A stretch of DNA of 45,326 nucleotides, taken from Prorocentrum cordatum. Taxonomy: Eukaryota; Sar; Dinophyceae; Prorocentrales; Prorocentraceae. The translations under genes and the position numbers were made by a program. Of this stretch, positions 9,966 through 20,699 are shown in pieces. Below the pieces are notes generated by a model. The model was not told where the DNA came from and did no database searches. It saw only the letters and a list, made by a program, of their open reading frames with translations. Location of the stretch: assembly GCA_963575745.1 (NCBI GenBank), contig CAUYUJ010005615.1, positions 14,739 through 60,064 of the forward strand, given 5' to 3'. Every line of letters starts with the position of its first letter. The first letter of the stretch is position 1.

Positions 9966-10200
9966 GTGGGATTTTCCCTGCGCAGGAGAAATCGTCGAAA
10001 ATACGTTAGAAATCTGGGGATGTGCGTAACCCCGGGCAGGAGCAGACCACTTTTTGGCTATTTCTGGTCGTTGGCCGCCGAAGTTCCCAACGCTACCGCT
10101 GCGCGAATCCTTAGCACATTCGTAACATCTTACGTTTGGATTATAATAGAATTCCTTATCTCCTGGGCGGTGTTTGCGGTGTTTGGTAGCGCTCCAATGG
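9966..10200 (+). CDS. Orphan ORF with a hydrophobic segment
   Basis: The N-terminal 78 codons or so of a longer frame look protein-like: a basic start, then FGYFWSLAAEVPNATAARIL and a strongly hydrophobic stretch VWIIIEFLISWAVFAVFG that could span a membrane. The frame then runs into the CGA-repeat block, where its Arg/Asp/Thr sequence is meaningless. Function is not recognised. It may be a fragment of a dispersed repeat rather than a gene. Confidence 0.25.
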
Positions 10201-10520
10201 GCGACAACGACCCGCCGACGAGCCGACGACCCCGCGACCCCGCGACGCGACTCCCACCGACCACGCGACGAGACGACGACGAAGATCGACAACGACAGCA
10301 ACGACAGCGACGACTGGCCTCGACGACTCGACGACTCGACCACGGCGGCGACGACAGCGACGGCAGAGGCGACAGCAAACGCGAGGCGTCACGACGTCAC
10401 GACCGCGACGACGCAACGACCGACGACATTCGACGAGTCGACGAGCTGACGACGACGACGACGACGCGACAACGCCGACGACGACGGCGTCTGCGGCGGC
10501 GGCGCGTCGGGGGGCAGTGA
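10200..10520. repeat. Imperfect CGA-rich block
   Basis: CGA/GACG words dominate with irregular spacing, giving stop-free frames on both strands with Arg, Asp, Thr or Ser runs. A similar block lies at 44560-44880. Confidence 0.65.
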
Positions 10521-10599
10521 CAGGCGCTGGAGACGGCAGCTCCCTTTTGCGCACCCCGCGCGCAACGGCAGCGGCGCTACCACCACACACTGCCAAGTG

Positions 10600-12779
10600 C
10601 AACAAGATGCAGCGGTGTCACGTCTCTGTTTAGGTATCTCCTCCTCCTCCTCCTCCTCTTCCTTCTCCCCCCCCTCCTGCTCCTCCTCCCCCCATCCTCC
10701 CTCCCCCCCCCTCCCTCCTCACATCCTCTATCCTCTCCTCCTCTCCTCCTCCCTCCCCTCATTATTCTTCTCCTGGTCCTAACTTCCTAACTTCCTACCG
10801 TCCCTAACTCATGATCATTGTTGTCATGTTCCTCTCGTCTCTCTTCGTCCTCACCTTCCTCCCTTTCTCTCCTCATCCTCCCCATCCTCTTCACCATTTC
10901 TCTGTCTCGCCTCAAGAGACCGAGACACCGCGTTCCGGCGCTGGGGGCCTGGGCCAAGGCCCCGATCGGCCCAGGCAGGCAGCCTGGCAGCCCCCGAACC
11001 CGCACAGGGACAGGAGCAGAGTTGCATGAGGTGGAGAGGATAGGAAGATGGAAAGGGAGAAAGGGATGAGAACAAGGATACGAGGATGAGAGGATGAGGA
11101 TGATGAGGACGAAGGAGGCGGAGGAACGGAGACGGAGGAGAGGAGGATAGGAGGTAAAGGAGGGAGGGGAAAGAGGAGGGGGAGAGGAGGAGGAGGAGGA
11201 GGAACAGCATCAGCAGCAGCAACACCAGGGGGAGAAAGAGGGAAGATCAGCAGGAGGAGAAGACGAGAAGGAGAGGTAGAGGAGCAGGAGGAGGAGGAGA
11301 AGGAGAAGGAGGAGGGAGGATGAGGAGGAGGAGGAGGAGGAGGAGGAGGAGGAGGAGGAGGAGAGGGGAGGAGGAGGAGAGGAGGAGTAGGAGGAGGGTG
11401 GGAGGATGGGGAGGAGGAGGACGAGGAGGAGGAGGAGGAGGAGGAGGAGGAGGAGGAGGAGAGGAATGAAGGAGGAAGGACAGGACGGAGAGGAGGACTG
11501 AGGAGGACTGAGGTTGAGAGGTTGAGAGGTTGAGTGAGGAGGAACAGGAGGAGGAAGAGAGAGAAGAGGGAGAGAGGCTGGAGGAGGCTCAAGTTGGCAA
11601 GGCATCAAGGCGGAGGAGGAGACGAGGAGACGAGGAGCAGGAGGATGAAAGGAGGAGGAGGAGGGAGGGAGGGAGGGGATGGAAGGGGGGAGCGGGATAA
11701 GGAGAGAAGGAGAGAAGGAGGAGTAGGATAATGAGATAATGAGAGAGCGAGAGGAGGAGAGGAGGAGAAGGATGAGAAGGATGGGAACACAGAGCCCAGA
11801 GGGACAGAGGGATGGGGGGACGGGACGGCTGGGATGGAAGAGTAGCGAGAGTAGCGACAGGACATGCGAGAGACGAGGAGACGAATTGCATGCATGCATG
11901 CATGTGGTGCATGTGGCACTCTGCCACGGCGCCACGTGCGCCCATCGCACGCGGCTCAAGACGCCGCCAGGCGCGCCGAGCGCGCTGGGGGGGGGGGGGG
12001 GAGGGGGCAGTTTAAGCGTAAAAGGTTCGTTGGTTACCCAGTCCCCCAGCCCCCCAGTCGCTCCTCATCTGACTGATCTCTGGATCTCTGGATTGACCCT
12101 CCTACACGTCACTCCTATACTAAAATACTACTCCCTCCACTACTCCTACCCCTCCCACTACCCCACTACCTCACTACTCCACTACTATCGCCTTACCCCT
12201 TTACTAATTTACTGCTCACTGCTCACCTGCTCACCCCTCTCCCCTCTCCCCCTCTCCTGCTCTCCTGCCAGCCTCCCCCCCCTCCTCTCCGCTCCTCTCC
12301 TCCCCCCATCTTCCCATGTTCAATGTTCCCCTCCCCCTCTCCTTCCCCCCATCGAAACTCCGAGCGAACCTTCTGCGCCCAAGCGGCCCCTTCCCCACCC
12401 CGCCGCCCCCCCCTGAGCGCCAGCCGCTGGCCTGACCCGCGAGCCGCCGGTGACGGGCTCAGCGGGCGTTGCCGCGCTGCCACCGCCAGCGCCACCAGTG
12501 CCAGAAGAGCCAGAAGAGGAGAGGAGGAAAGGAGTAGAGGAGTAGAAGAGAAAACCATGAGGAGCAGCAGGCAGCATAAGGATAAGATGAGAAGGTCCGA
12601 AGGGCACGAGGAAAGGAGCAAGGGAGGATGGAGCGGAGGTGAGAAGGGGACAAGAGAAGGGCATGGGCATGGGCGAATTGGGGAGGGGGAGAAGGGTGAG
12701 AAGGAGGTGGAGGAGGAGAGGAGGAGGAGGAGGAGGAGGAGGAGGAGGAGGAGGAGGAGGAGAAGGAGAAGGAGGAGGA

Positions 12780-12810
<31 letters not shown>

Positions 12811-12960
12811 TAAGAAGGGGCAAGATAGCTCGGGAAGGGCTGGAACAAGCCAAGGAGCCAAGGAGGGCGAGCGCGTGAGAGGTTGAGAGGCGTGGGAGAG
12901 TGCACAGAGTGAGAGTGCGTCACGGGCGCCCCTGGCCCACTAGGTTGACGCCGCCTCCGC
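10600..12960. repeat. Gene-free block of alternating pyrimidine and purine tracts
   Basis: On the plus strand 10640-10910 is CTC/TCC-rich, 11020-11860 is GGA/GAG-rich with long (GGA)n runs near 11320-11460, 12060-12330 is pyrimidine-rich and 12500-12880 is GGA-rich. Islands of mixed sequence at 10920-11020, 11870-12010 and 12350-12490 contain no recognised domain. Long ORFs here encode Ser/Pro/Leu, Arg/Gly or Glu runs and are by-products of composition. Confidence 0.7.
11885..11905. repeat. Self-complementary (GCAT)n run
   Basis: Four to five GCAT units in a row, a short palindromic microsatellite inside the mixed-sequence island. Confidence 0.7.
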
Positions 12961-12963
12961 CGC

Positions 12964-13344
12964 CTAGCCAAGCAAGTGCTTGGCCGTAGCTTTCATGAGC
13001 TTCTGGGGCATCTTGGCCCAGATATCGGCGCCGGGGTCGGCACCGTCGCCACCGCCGTTAGCACCATCACCGCCGAAATCACCGCCGCCAGAACCAGGCC
13101 CAGACCCATCGGGCCCCTCGTGAAGCGACGCTGGCGATCTACCGAGCTCCTCCGGGAACGGCAGCCGAGTCAGCTCGATAGGACAATGGCCGCAGTCAGG
13201 GTCCTCTGGGTCCAAGAGTCCGACCCTGTGCTGTTTGCCCAAGGAAACCGCGAAATCTTTCTTGGCCTTCTTGAAATCCTTGTTGTCAGCGTACTCTGAC
13301 GCCAGAGGCGGCCGAACAGAAGTGAACGCGTTAACGTTGAGCAC
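12964..13344 (-). CDS. Gene C terminal exon
   Basis: Encodes VLNVNAFTSVRPPLASEYAD, a Lys-rich FKKAKKDFAVSLGKQHR, a CGHCP motif, a long Gly/Asp-rich stretch and MPQKLMKATAKHLLG before TAG. The acceptor is CCCCGGAG|GTGCTC. Confidence 0.7.
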   Translation of the reverse strand: MLNVNAFTSVRPPLASEYADNKDFKKAKKDFAVSLGKQHRVGLLDPEDPDCGHCPIELTRLPFPEELGRSPASLHEGPDGSGPGSGGGDFGGDGANGGGDGADPGADIWAKMPQKLMKATAKHLLG

Positions 13345-16300
13345 CTCCGGGGTTCAGGACTTCTGGACTCGAGAGTGCCAGAGGAGGAGGAGGATCAGCA
13401 TCGGCAGCAGCAGGGACGAGGAGCAGCAGCAGGAGCAGGAGCAGGAAAAGGGCAAAAGGGGGAGGACCAGGAGGAGGAGGAGCATGAAGAGCAGGAGCAG
13501 AAGTAGGAGAGCAGGAGTTCAGGAGACTCGGAGACCAGGAGACCAGGACCAGGAGACAATGACCCCAAGGACCCCAGGACCCCAGGACCCCAGAACCATC
13601 GGCAATCGAGTCGTCGCCGTCGTCGCTGGCATCGCTTGCCCAGTATTCGCATGACCCCCAGAAGACCTGGCATCGATACGTCACACCGTCACACCGCAGA
13701 CCCGCCCATTCCATTGCCTTCCTCCTCCTCCTCCTCTTCTTCCACATCCTCCTCCTCCTCCTCCTCCTCTCGCCCCCCTCGTCCCCCCATCCCTTCTGCT
13801 CCTGTCCTCCTGTGCCCTCTCATCCTCTCCTCCTCTCCCTCTCCTCTCCTCCTCTCCTCCTCTCCTCCACCTCTCCTTTTCCTCCTTTCCTCCTCTCCTC
13901 CTCTCCTCTCCCTCTCCTCTCCTCCTATCCTCCTCTCCTCCTCCTTCAACACCCGCGCAACCAACTTGACCGTGGTCACGGTGACGGTCGCAGTCGAGCC
14001 GCCCCACGTGTAGCTGCAGTCCTGGGGTGGCGGCAAAGAGGCAAAGATGGGGAGATGGGGAGATGGGAGGAAGGTGAAAGAAGTGGAGGAAGCAGCAGCG
14101 TTGGACAAGTCATATATAAGAGAAGATGCGGATGTGAAAATGAGTTCGAATTCTGATGAGGGGCGCAGAGAATCAGAGGTGGAGGAGGAGGAGCAGTAGC
14201 ACAAAGATGGGTAGAGGGAAAAAGAGTGCGAGGATGGGGAGAGTGGGGGGATGAGGGGATGAGAAGGATGAGAGGACAAGGATGCGAGGATGATCAAGGA
14301 ATCAATGAGAAGAGATGAGGAGAGGAGGAGATGGGGAGGAGGAGAGGAGGAGGAGAGGATCAGGATTGGAGGAGAGGAGGAGCGGAGAAAAGGAGGAGCG
14401 GAGAGAAAGAGAGGAGGAGGAAAAGGGTGAGAGGAAGACAGGGGAGGGCGAACGAAGGAGGAGGAATAGCGGAAGAGGAGAAGAGGAGGAGGAGAGGCGG
14501 AGAGCAGAGAGAGCAAAACAATGAAAATCCTGTTCCGTGACTTGGGGGATCATCGTCAGTAACTTGCCGCAATCAGCCTTGGTCACCCCGACGCTCCAGC
14601 CGGGCACGAAACTGTCGCTCGAGGGGCTGAGGGCGGCCGAGGGCGGCTGAACGAACAACTTGTCGCCGTTCGTGAGCTTCCCCGCGGAATAGATCAGCTT
14701 GTTGGCAGGCGGCGATGTCCCAGCGCTCACTTTGCCAATGAGGTAGAGCTCAAACGTGCTCGCATCGGGGTCGTCATCACCGCGATGAATATAATACAGC
14801 TTAGGCTGCTTCTTGTTGAGCTCCGAAGGGTCCCTGGGCGTCCTCCGCGCAATCCTCCGAACCCCGCTGTCGACGTAAAGACAACTGCCGAGAAGCTGCG
14901 TTGAAATTGAAGCCGCCGCCGTCATCGATTCGAACGCCTTGCCTGACCTCGGGTCTACTGATCCACAGCTCTTGTTGGAAGAACACAGTGGCTGGAAGTT
15001 CTCGTCGCCACCCGTGAGCTCGTCAACCTCAACCAGCGCCGAGGTGATGCTGCTCTCAGCGGAGTCTGAGGCACTGACAGCGTGGCTGGCGCTGGCGCTG
15101 CCCAAGCTGCCTAGCACCTCGCAGTACGACTTGGCGAAGGCATCCCACTCCTCTTGCAACTTTACCTCCTCGGCCTTCGTGCCCTCCATGTGAATGCTGA
15201 CGAGGGTGTCAATCATTTCGGCCTTGCTGGGCTTGGCATCGGCGGGTGTCTCCGGAAGAAGCCTCGCGAGCTGATCCTTGGTCTGGCCATTGAGCTTCGA
15301 ACGGTAAGCAGCAGCGGTCCGCGTCCAGTCCTCCTCGCTCTTGGGCTTGAACAGAGCGCGATCCAATTGGGCACTTTTGATCACGACGCCACTCCAAGCT
15401 GCCGTCCACGTAGCCAACTCTGAATGAGAGTAATCCATGCTGCAGACGTCGTCGCCAAAGGCCGCGAAGAACTTAGGCACTTTCTCGAAAACATCGAACG
15501 CTGCTGTCAACGGGCCATGCCCAGTGCCGTCTTTGGCCAACTCCAAACGATTGCAATTCGTAAGCAAATACGAGCGGATATCGGCGAGCTGGCCGATCAA
15601 GACTTGCGTGTACCTCGCTCGCATGCTCAAGAACAGCTCGAGATCCTCCTTTCTGGAGTTGAAGACCTGGGCAGACCAAACAAGAGGAGGACGAAAGGAC
15701 GAGGAGGAGAGAGGAGGATGCGAGGAGAGGAAGAGAGGAAAAGGAGGAGGAGAAGAGGGAGGAGGAGAGGAGGAGAGGAGGAGGAGAAGGAGGAGGAGGA
15801 GGAAGAGCTCGGAGGCAGATGTCTTTGATGTCTTTCGACGTGACGGGTTTGGCGTGACATGGTAACGCAACGCACCAGGAGGAGAGATCGGAGAGATCGG
15901 AGAGAGGGAGAGAGGGAGAGTGGAAGGGTGGAATCGCGGGGTGAGCGAAGCTGGAAAGGGTCCAAGGGTCCAAGGGACAGAGTTGACAGATTCGGGCATT
16001 GGGGCATGGGGCCATCGGGCCATCCCCCCTTCTTGGGCTTCTTGGACACTGTCCCCATCGGCCCACTGGCGCACCTCATCACACGACATACGACCAGACC
16101 AGGGGGCCCCCCTTACATTCTTCAAACATGCTTTTGGGTTTTGGAGATTCGTTGTTTCGTTGTTCCCTTGCTACCTCGCCAACAGAATGAAGTTCCGAAC
16201 AGATAATACCAAAGTTAAAAGTATTGGAGGCATCACACACGTCTTTGAAAGCACGAGCAGTATTCACCAAACGAGAATCAAGCGAGTTGAAAACGATGTT

Positions 16301-19127
16301 CCCGATCAATTTGATAATCCCCGCAAGTATAGTGTCCCTCCGGGCGAATTCACAGTCAGTACCGTTACCACCGTCAGCGCCGTCAGCAGCGTCAGCATAA
16401 TCCCCAGCGTTGTCAGCGTGGTCAGCCTGTTTGCCAGCGTTCTGCACGTGCTGGGATGTCTGCGATGCCGATTGGATCAACTGGGAGAGGGTTTTGGACC
16501 CCCCCCCTCCTCCGCCCGAGGTGGTGTGGATGAAGCTGTTCCAGAGCGAGCTGATCATCTTCCCCATCAGGACGTGCCCTCTCTTCATCACCTCTGGAGT
16601 CGGCAACTGCAACAGATGAAGTGGGTTATCTCTCGTTATTGTGGTAAGGTCTTTCACAATTGTTTGTTTCCCGTTCAGCGTGTGAAAGAATGTCTTCATG
16701 AGGTTGTTCGAAACATCCAGCTGCTTCGCAACTTCCGCCGAACGCACCCCAATCTTATCTGCTGCATTGGGAACTTCCTCCTCGTCGTCGCGCTCAAGCT
16801 TCAACTCTGGCTGTCCCCCCTCTGGCTCCGTGGGCGTTGTCTCAGACTCTGATTTGCCGTCTGCTCCGTCAATGTGGTTAACCAAGTACTGTATGATGTA
16901 TTGCCGCAGCTGCGTGTAGACCTCTGCTGGACAGGGGGCAAACCAAACTAACAAACGACTGCCCCCCTGCCCCCCTGCCCCAAGGGCATCTAAACAAGCA
17001 GGATGTGATCAGAGGGGACGGGGTGCCTGGACAAGTGGACAAGTAGACAACTGCACGGATAGGCGGATAGGAGATGGATAGGGGCGATTCCCGATCCCGA
17101 GACCCCGGGGACATGCCACATGCCAGAGGGGAGGCATGCGACAGGAGGGCAGGGGGGATGTAAGTAAAAAGGAGGAGAGGAGAAGAAGGAGACAGGAATA
17201 CATGAAGATAGGATGGCAGGAAGACCCCAAGATCAATATATGATGCCCTTGGAAGAATGGATTCCAACATGCCGACGACCGTGAATTTCAGCTTGCCGTC
17301 AACACAATTCGATTTCTTCTGGAGTCTCTCGTTATACGCTGGAACCTCAACCATCTGCTTGAAAATGAACTCGATGCACCAGATGCGCGCCTGCTTGTGC
17401 TCAATATGAGAAGACAGGGTATCGGCGGTCACGTTGCGCAAACAATAGCTCAAGAAATGAATGACGTCATCCAAGATGATCTCTGGCAACGGTTTGGTCA
17501 TTGGGATGCCCGTCGTCGCCGTCGCCGCGATCGCCACTCTCGCCTTCTTCTTCGGGGCCTCCGCCGACTTCTGTGGCTTGACGATCCCAATTGCTAGAGG
17601 GCCATTCATGACGACCATGTCCACGGGCGACTGCTGTGCACCAGCCTAGGAGAATGGCAAAACATGGCTGAGGTCCTGAGGCTTTGAGGTCCTGAGGACC
17701 CAGGACCCCTGGGGTCTGTCGTGTGGTCTCGGGCCCTGAGGGGGCCCTCAACGCCCTCAACCCCTCAACCCTGAACTATCCCCGAGGCGTGGATATCAGT
17801 TACGCGACGCGCGGTTATCTTTGCTCGCCCACTCACCGCACACAGTGCTCACCGTGCTCACCTTGCGCGCTTGAAGCGCGTCATCTAGTCATCTAATAAT
17901 GCTTCTAGTCTCTGTTAGTAAAGTCAGGCCCGCGGCGGGCCGCGATGGGGGGACGAGCCCGATTGGACCCTTGGACCCTTGGGCCCCTGGCCCCCCCCAA
18001 GACCCCTGATCGGATCAAGACGCCAGGACTTTCTCTTCAGGTAGTTGTCGGAAGCGGGTTGATTGTGACCCCTGGCGCGCGCGTCGGGCGCGTCGGGCCC
18101 ATGCGCGGGCTTTAAAGCGCCTGGCATTCGAACGTGGCTCCAGAGTTCAGAGTGGCTGGCCCAATCAAGGGCCCAAGGGCCAAGTGGAAAAGCGATCCAG
18201 GAAAACAAGTTTACCTATTTACCTTAGACCTCGAACGGCAACGAGGATAGAAGGATGGATGAGGGGAGGGAGAGGGGGGGAGGGGATGACGGGATGACGG
18301 AGCGGCCCCCGTGCGAAGGATCTTCTTGTTCCCCTTGACGGGCACGAACAACAAGTGCACGGCGTCTGACGTCTGCTTCGGCTCCTTGAGGACCCACTCC
18401 ACCTTCACCTCGGGGCGGGGCCCAGGCACACCGGAAGGCAGGGAGGAGGGGGGGGAGAGGGGAGGAGGGGGGGAGGGGAGAGAAGTAGAAGGCAGTGGAG
18501 TCGCGTAGGGGTGGGAGGGGTGAAGGGAGAGAGGAAGAGGATGAGAAGGACGATTCCTGATTCCTGAGGAGAAGAGGAGAAGAGGAGGATAGGAGGAGAG
18601 GAGGAGGGCCCCTCGCAAAATGTCTCGAGAACCATGAAGTTTCTGGAGTCTCTAGGTCCCTGGAAAGAGTGCAAAGATGCAAAGAGAGGGCGAGTCGAGA
18701 GTTGATGTGTGGGCCGCCCACCTCCGTTGCGTCGTCGGCAGCCTCGCCGCGGTGGGGGTCCGAGCTCGTTCCAGTTCTTGGCCCAGTAAATTTGAAGACG
18801 TCGAGCATCACGTCCAAGTACGATGGATCTGAATACTTCACGGCATGCCCTTTGAATATTGACATGATCTCGGAATTGATTTTGAATACCTTTCTGTAAT
18901 CCAGCTGAGACATGTAAAAAATCACATTGTCATTTTGGTCGTCCGAATACCGATCCCAGTACCCGCAATCCTTCATGGCGTTCAGAAACGTCCTGGCAGC
19001 CTTGAATTCGTTGAAGGAATCAAACAAATCCTTGTTGTCGCCGTCCGAGATGTGCTTCCAGAACCTGGGCTAAGCAAACATCACATGAATGAGCGGAGAG
19101 ACTGGGCTGGATGTCAGGGCAGGGAGT

Positions 19128-19185
<58 letters not shown>

Positions 19186-20627
19186 TTGATCGCAACCGCC
19201 GTCGGAGTGTCGATTGGATTACCCAGGGAACCTGGTCTCGTATCCCGCTTGCGATTTCTTCTTGGAGTCGCAATCCTCATCATCGTCCTTTTCTTTGCTC
19301 CTCCGCTCCTTCTCACAGTCACCGAACGATTTGCATAACTCAGGGATAAGTCCGTACCTGTCCATGTGACTCGTGGCAGATCCCTCACCATTTGTCCAAT
19401 TCCCACGCTTCCAAAAGAATCGAATAGCATCGTCGGGAATGCGCGGGTCAACGATGGTCACACCAGAAAGCCCTGAGAGTGGCGGGGGAACGGGGCGGGG
19501 GGAGGGGCGCGGGGGAGGGCTCACAGAAGGAGATGGGCGATGGGGCCCGCGATGGGGGTTCGATGGTTGGATAACAGCGGCGGTTAGACGGTTAGAGATA
19601 TAGCAGCACGGACAGAGTAGGAGTAGGAGTAGGAAGTAGGAGAGGAGGAGAAGGTTAAGAACAATGGCGGCTTGTCTTGGGATGCAGGGATGGAGAGGTG
19701 GAGAGGAGGGGGAGTGAGAGATGGAGGGCATATCGCAGCAGGGCGTCGTGCCTGCTTCGATGCTGAAGCGCACCTGAGGGTTCTGAGGGTTCTCCTTGTA
19801 GGCCAAGTAAGCAGCGTCCCTCAAGTGCCCCCCGGCGATGCACTGGAGCTCCAGGGCCAGCGGCCCAAGGTTCCCCCCCGCGTGGCTCATAACAAGAATA
19901 TCGGCGCCCTTTGACGGTATGCATATGATCTCAGAGCGCACGCCTTTCTGGATACCGTTCTGCATGATGCCAAGCTTGTATTTCTGAACGGTTCCCTTCT
20001 GGTTTCTTTTGTTCAGCTTGTGCTTCTGGATAAGCTCGTTCCCAGCGTCGTCGAAGAATTTCACCGTGGCGTTCTCCTGGGAAACTAAGAAACTAAGAAA
20101 CTACGCCCGCGGCCCGAGAGGGAACCGAAGCAAAACCTTGAAATTATGAAGCCCAACGCAACACAGATATCCAGATATCACGATACCAATCCTGGCCGCC
20201 GAGGGGCCAAGGGGCCTTAGGACCTTAGGGCCCAGGAAGGGACTGGAGGACTGGACCATGGACCCTCGAATGCGCTCGACCTCCCGACCTCGACCGCTGG
20301 GACCTCGACGAGAAGTGGGGAAGTAGAGAAGTAGAGAAGTAGAACAGGAAGAGGAGACAGTGAGACAGTATAGAGAGAGAAAGAGAGAGAGCTCTCCTTC
20401 AGCACGTAGTCCATCCTGGCACGTTCCTGGAGCAGTCGGCCAGACAAGGTCGGGTGGCGTTTGCCGAAGTCACCAGTAGGGTTCGGGTCAAACTTGTTGG
20501 GGATGGGCGAGACGGCGTGCACGTCAGTGCCAGTGCCGTGCTCGAGCTCTGCGTCGCTGTCGGCGGCGTCATCAATTGCAAAAGCTTTGCGCTTCTGGCA
20601 GTGCACGAGGGCATCAGAGGCACCCAT
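12964..20627 (-). CDS. Gene C: unrecognised multi-exon protein, about 1330 aa
   Basis: At least nine exons on the minus strand join from ATG at 20627 to TAG at 12964-12966. Phases agree at every junction I could place: exons 1-4 total 1140 nt, and the last four (420, 822, 1137, 381 nt) are whole numbers of codons. Only the link from 18408-18304 to 17645 is unresolved. The protein has no domain I can name. It contains a Lys/Asp-rich segment, a Gly run followed by Ala/Asp repeats, and a Gly/Asp-rich tail, otherwise globular-looking sequence. Introns carry purine or pyrimidine repeats, and donors are GA, GC or GT. Upstream, AG at about 20677 could be a spliced-leader acceptor. It lies downstream of gene A on the same strand. 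Existence as a gene is fairly sure; function is unknown. Confidence 0.7.
14530..15666 (-). CDS. Gene C largest exon
   Basis: Encodes 379 residues beginning VFNSRKEDLELFLSMRARYT, with predicted helices (EVKLQEEWDAFAKSYCEVLG), a Ser/Ala-rich stretch and a beta-like C-terminal part (KLYYIHRGDDDPDASTFELY; GWSVGVTKADCGKLLTMIPQ). The donor is probably GA (GAACAG|GATTTT). Repetitive TCC/CTC sequence follows immediately in the intron. Confidence 0.75.
16100..16921 (-). CDS. Gene C exon with Gly and Ala/Asp stretches
   Basis: Encodes 274 residues: VYTQLRQYIIQYLVNHIDGA, an acidic region, the helix-like SAEVAKQLDVSNNLMKTFFH, a six-Gly run, an Ala/Asp/Gly repeat region (QADHADNAGDYADAADGADG) and then IIKLIGNIVFNSLDSRLVNT. 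The Ala/Asp stretch looks like an internal repeat expansion. The donor is GT (CCCCTG|GTCTGG) by phase. Confidence 0.7.
17226..17645 (-). CDS. Gene C exon 6/7
   Basis: Encodes AGAQQSPVDMVVMNGPLAIG and a Lys/Ala stretch, then EIILDDVIHFLSYCLRNVTA and ARIWCIEFIFKQMVEVPAYN, ending RASYIDLG. The last codon GGG abuts GTCTTC; the following exon starts GTCTAC, so the join gives DLGVYTQLRQY. Confidence 0.7.
18304..18408 (-). CDS. Gene C exon 5 (3' limit uncertain)
   Basis: Encodes VKVEWVLKEPKQTSDAVHLL then FVPVKGNKKILRTG. The 5' limit is fixed by phase; the donor is not clear because the sequence passes into a G/C-rich run. A possible extra exon (GHNQPASDNYLKRKSWRLDP) lies near 18010-18073. Confidence 0.6.
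18722..19064 (-). CDS. Gene C exon 4
   Basis: Encodes FWKHISDGDNKDLFDSFNEF, then VIFYMSQLDYRKVFKINSEI and YLDVMLDVFKFTGPRTGTSS, ending DDATE. The donor is GT (ACGGAG|GTGGGC), and GAGGTG recurs at the next acceptor (CCCCGAG|GTGAAG). Confidence 0.75.
19129..19180. repeat. (GA)n/(AC)n microsatellite in gene C intron 3
   Basis: About 22 GA units followed by four AC units lie in the 167-nt intron between exons 3 and 4; on the transcribed strand this is a CT run. Confidence 0.85.
19232..19472 (-). CDS. Gene C exon 3
   Basis: Encodes GLSGVTIVDPRIPDDAIRFF, continuing to CEKERRSKEKDDDEDCDSKK, a charged segment that could be a linker or nuclear-localisation stretch. The donor is GT (GACCAG|GTTCCC), and AGGTTC recurs at the next acceptor. 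Confidence 0.75.
19752..20076 (-). CDS. Gene C exon 2
   Basis: Encodes ENATVKFFDDAGNELIQKHK and onward, including IICIPSKGADILVMSHAGGN and a C-terminal RFSIEAG. The exon has dense, non-repetitive coding character in a single frame. The donor is GC (GAAGCAG|GCACG). Confidence 0.75.
20397..20627 (-). CDS. Gene C exon 1
   Basis: Encodes 77 residues starting MGASDALVHCQKRKAFAIDD, with an acidic patch (DDAADSDAELEH) and ending RMDYVLK. The likely donor is GA (CTGAAG|GAGAGC), and the first bases repeat at the acceptor of the next exon (CCCAG|GAGAAC). Confidence 0.7.
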
Positions 20628-20699
20628 GGCGTAAAGGGATAGAGAGAAGAGGGTAGATGGCGGTGGCGCTGGGTGCGCTGGGCTGGATCGCTCAGAATT

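Noticed and set aside
10156-10605. Arg/Val/Ser-rich proteins in the CGA block (also 44130-45023)
   Set aside because: Both strands and several frames stay open because of CGA repeats; no domain or non-repetitive core is present.
10912-11959. Ser/Pro/Leu-rich proteins of 226-249 residues on the minus strand
   Set aside because: They are translations of GGA/TCC repeats; the sequence is low complexity and frame-independent.
15859-16852. Plus-strand ORF of 310 codons opposite gene C
   Set aside because: It lies opposite a phase-consistent minus-strand exon with much better coding character and shows no domain.
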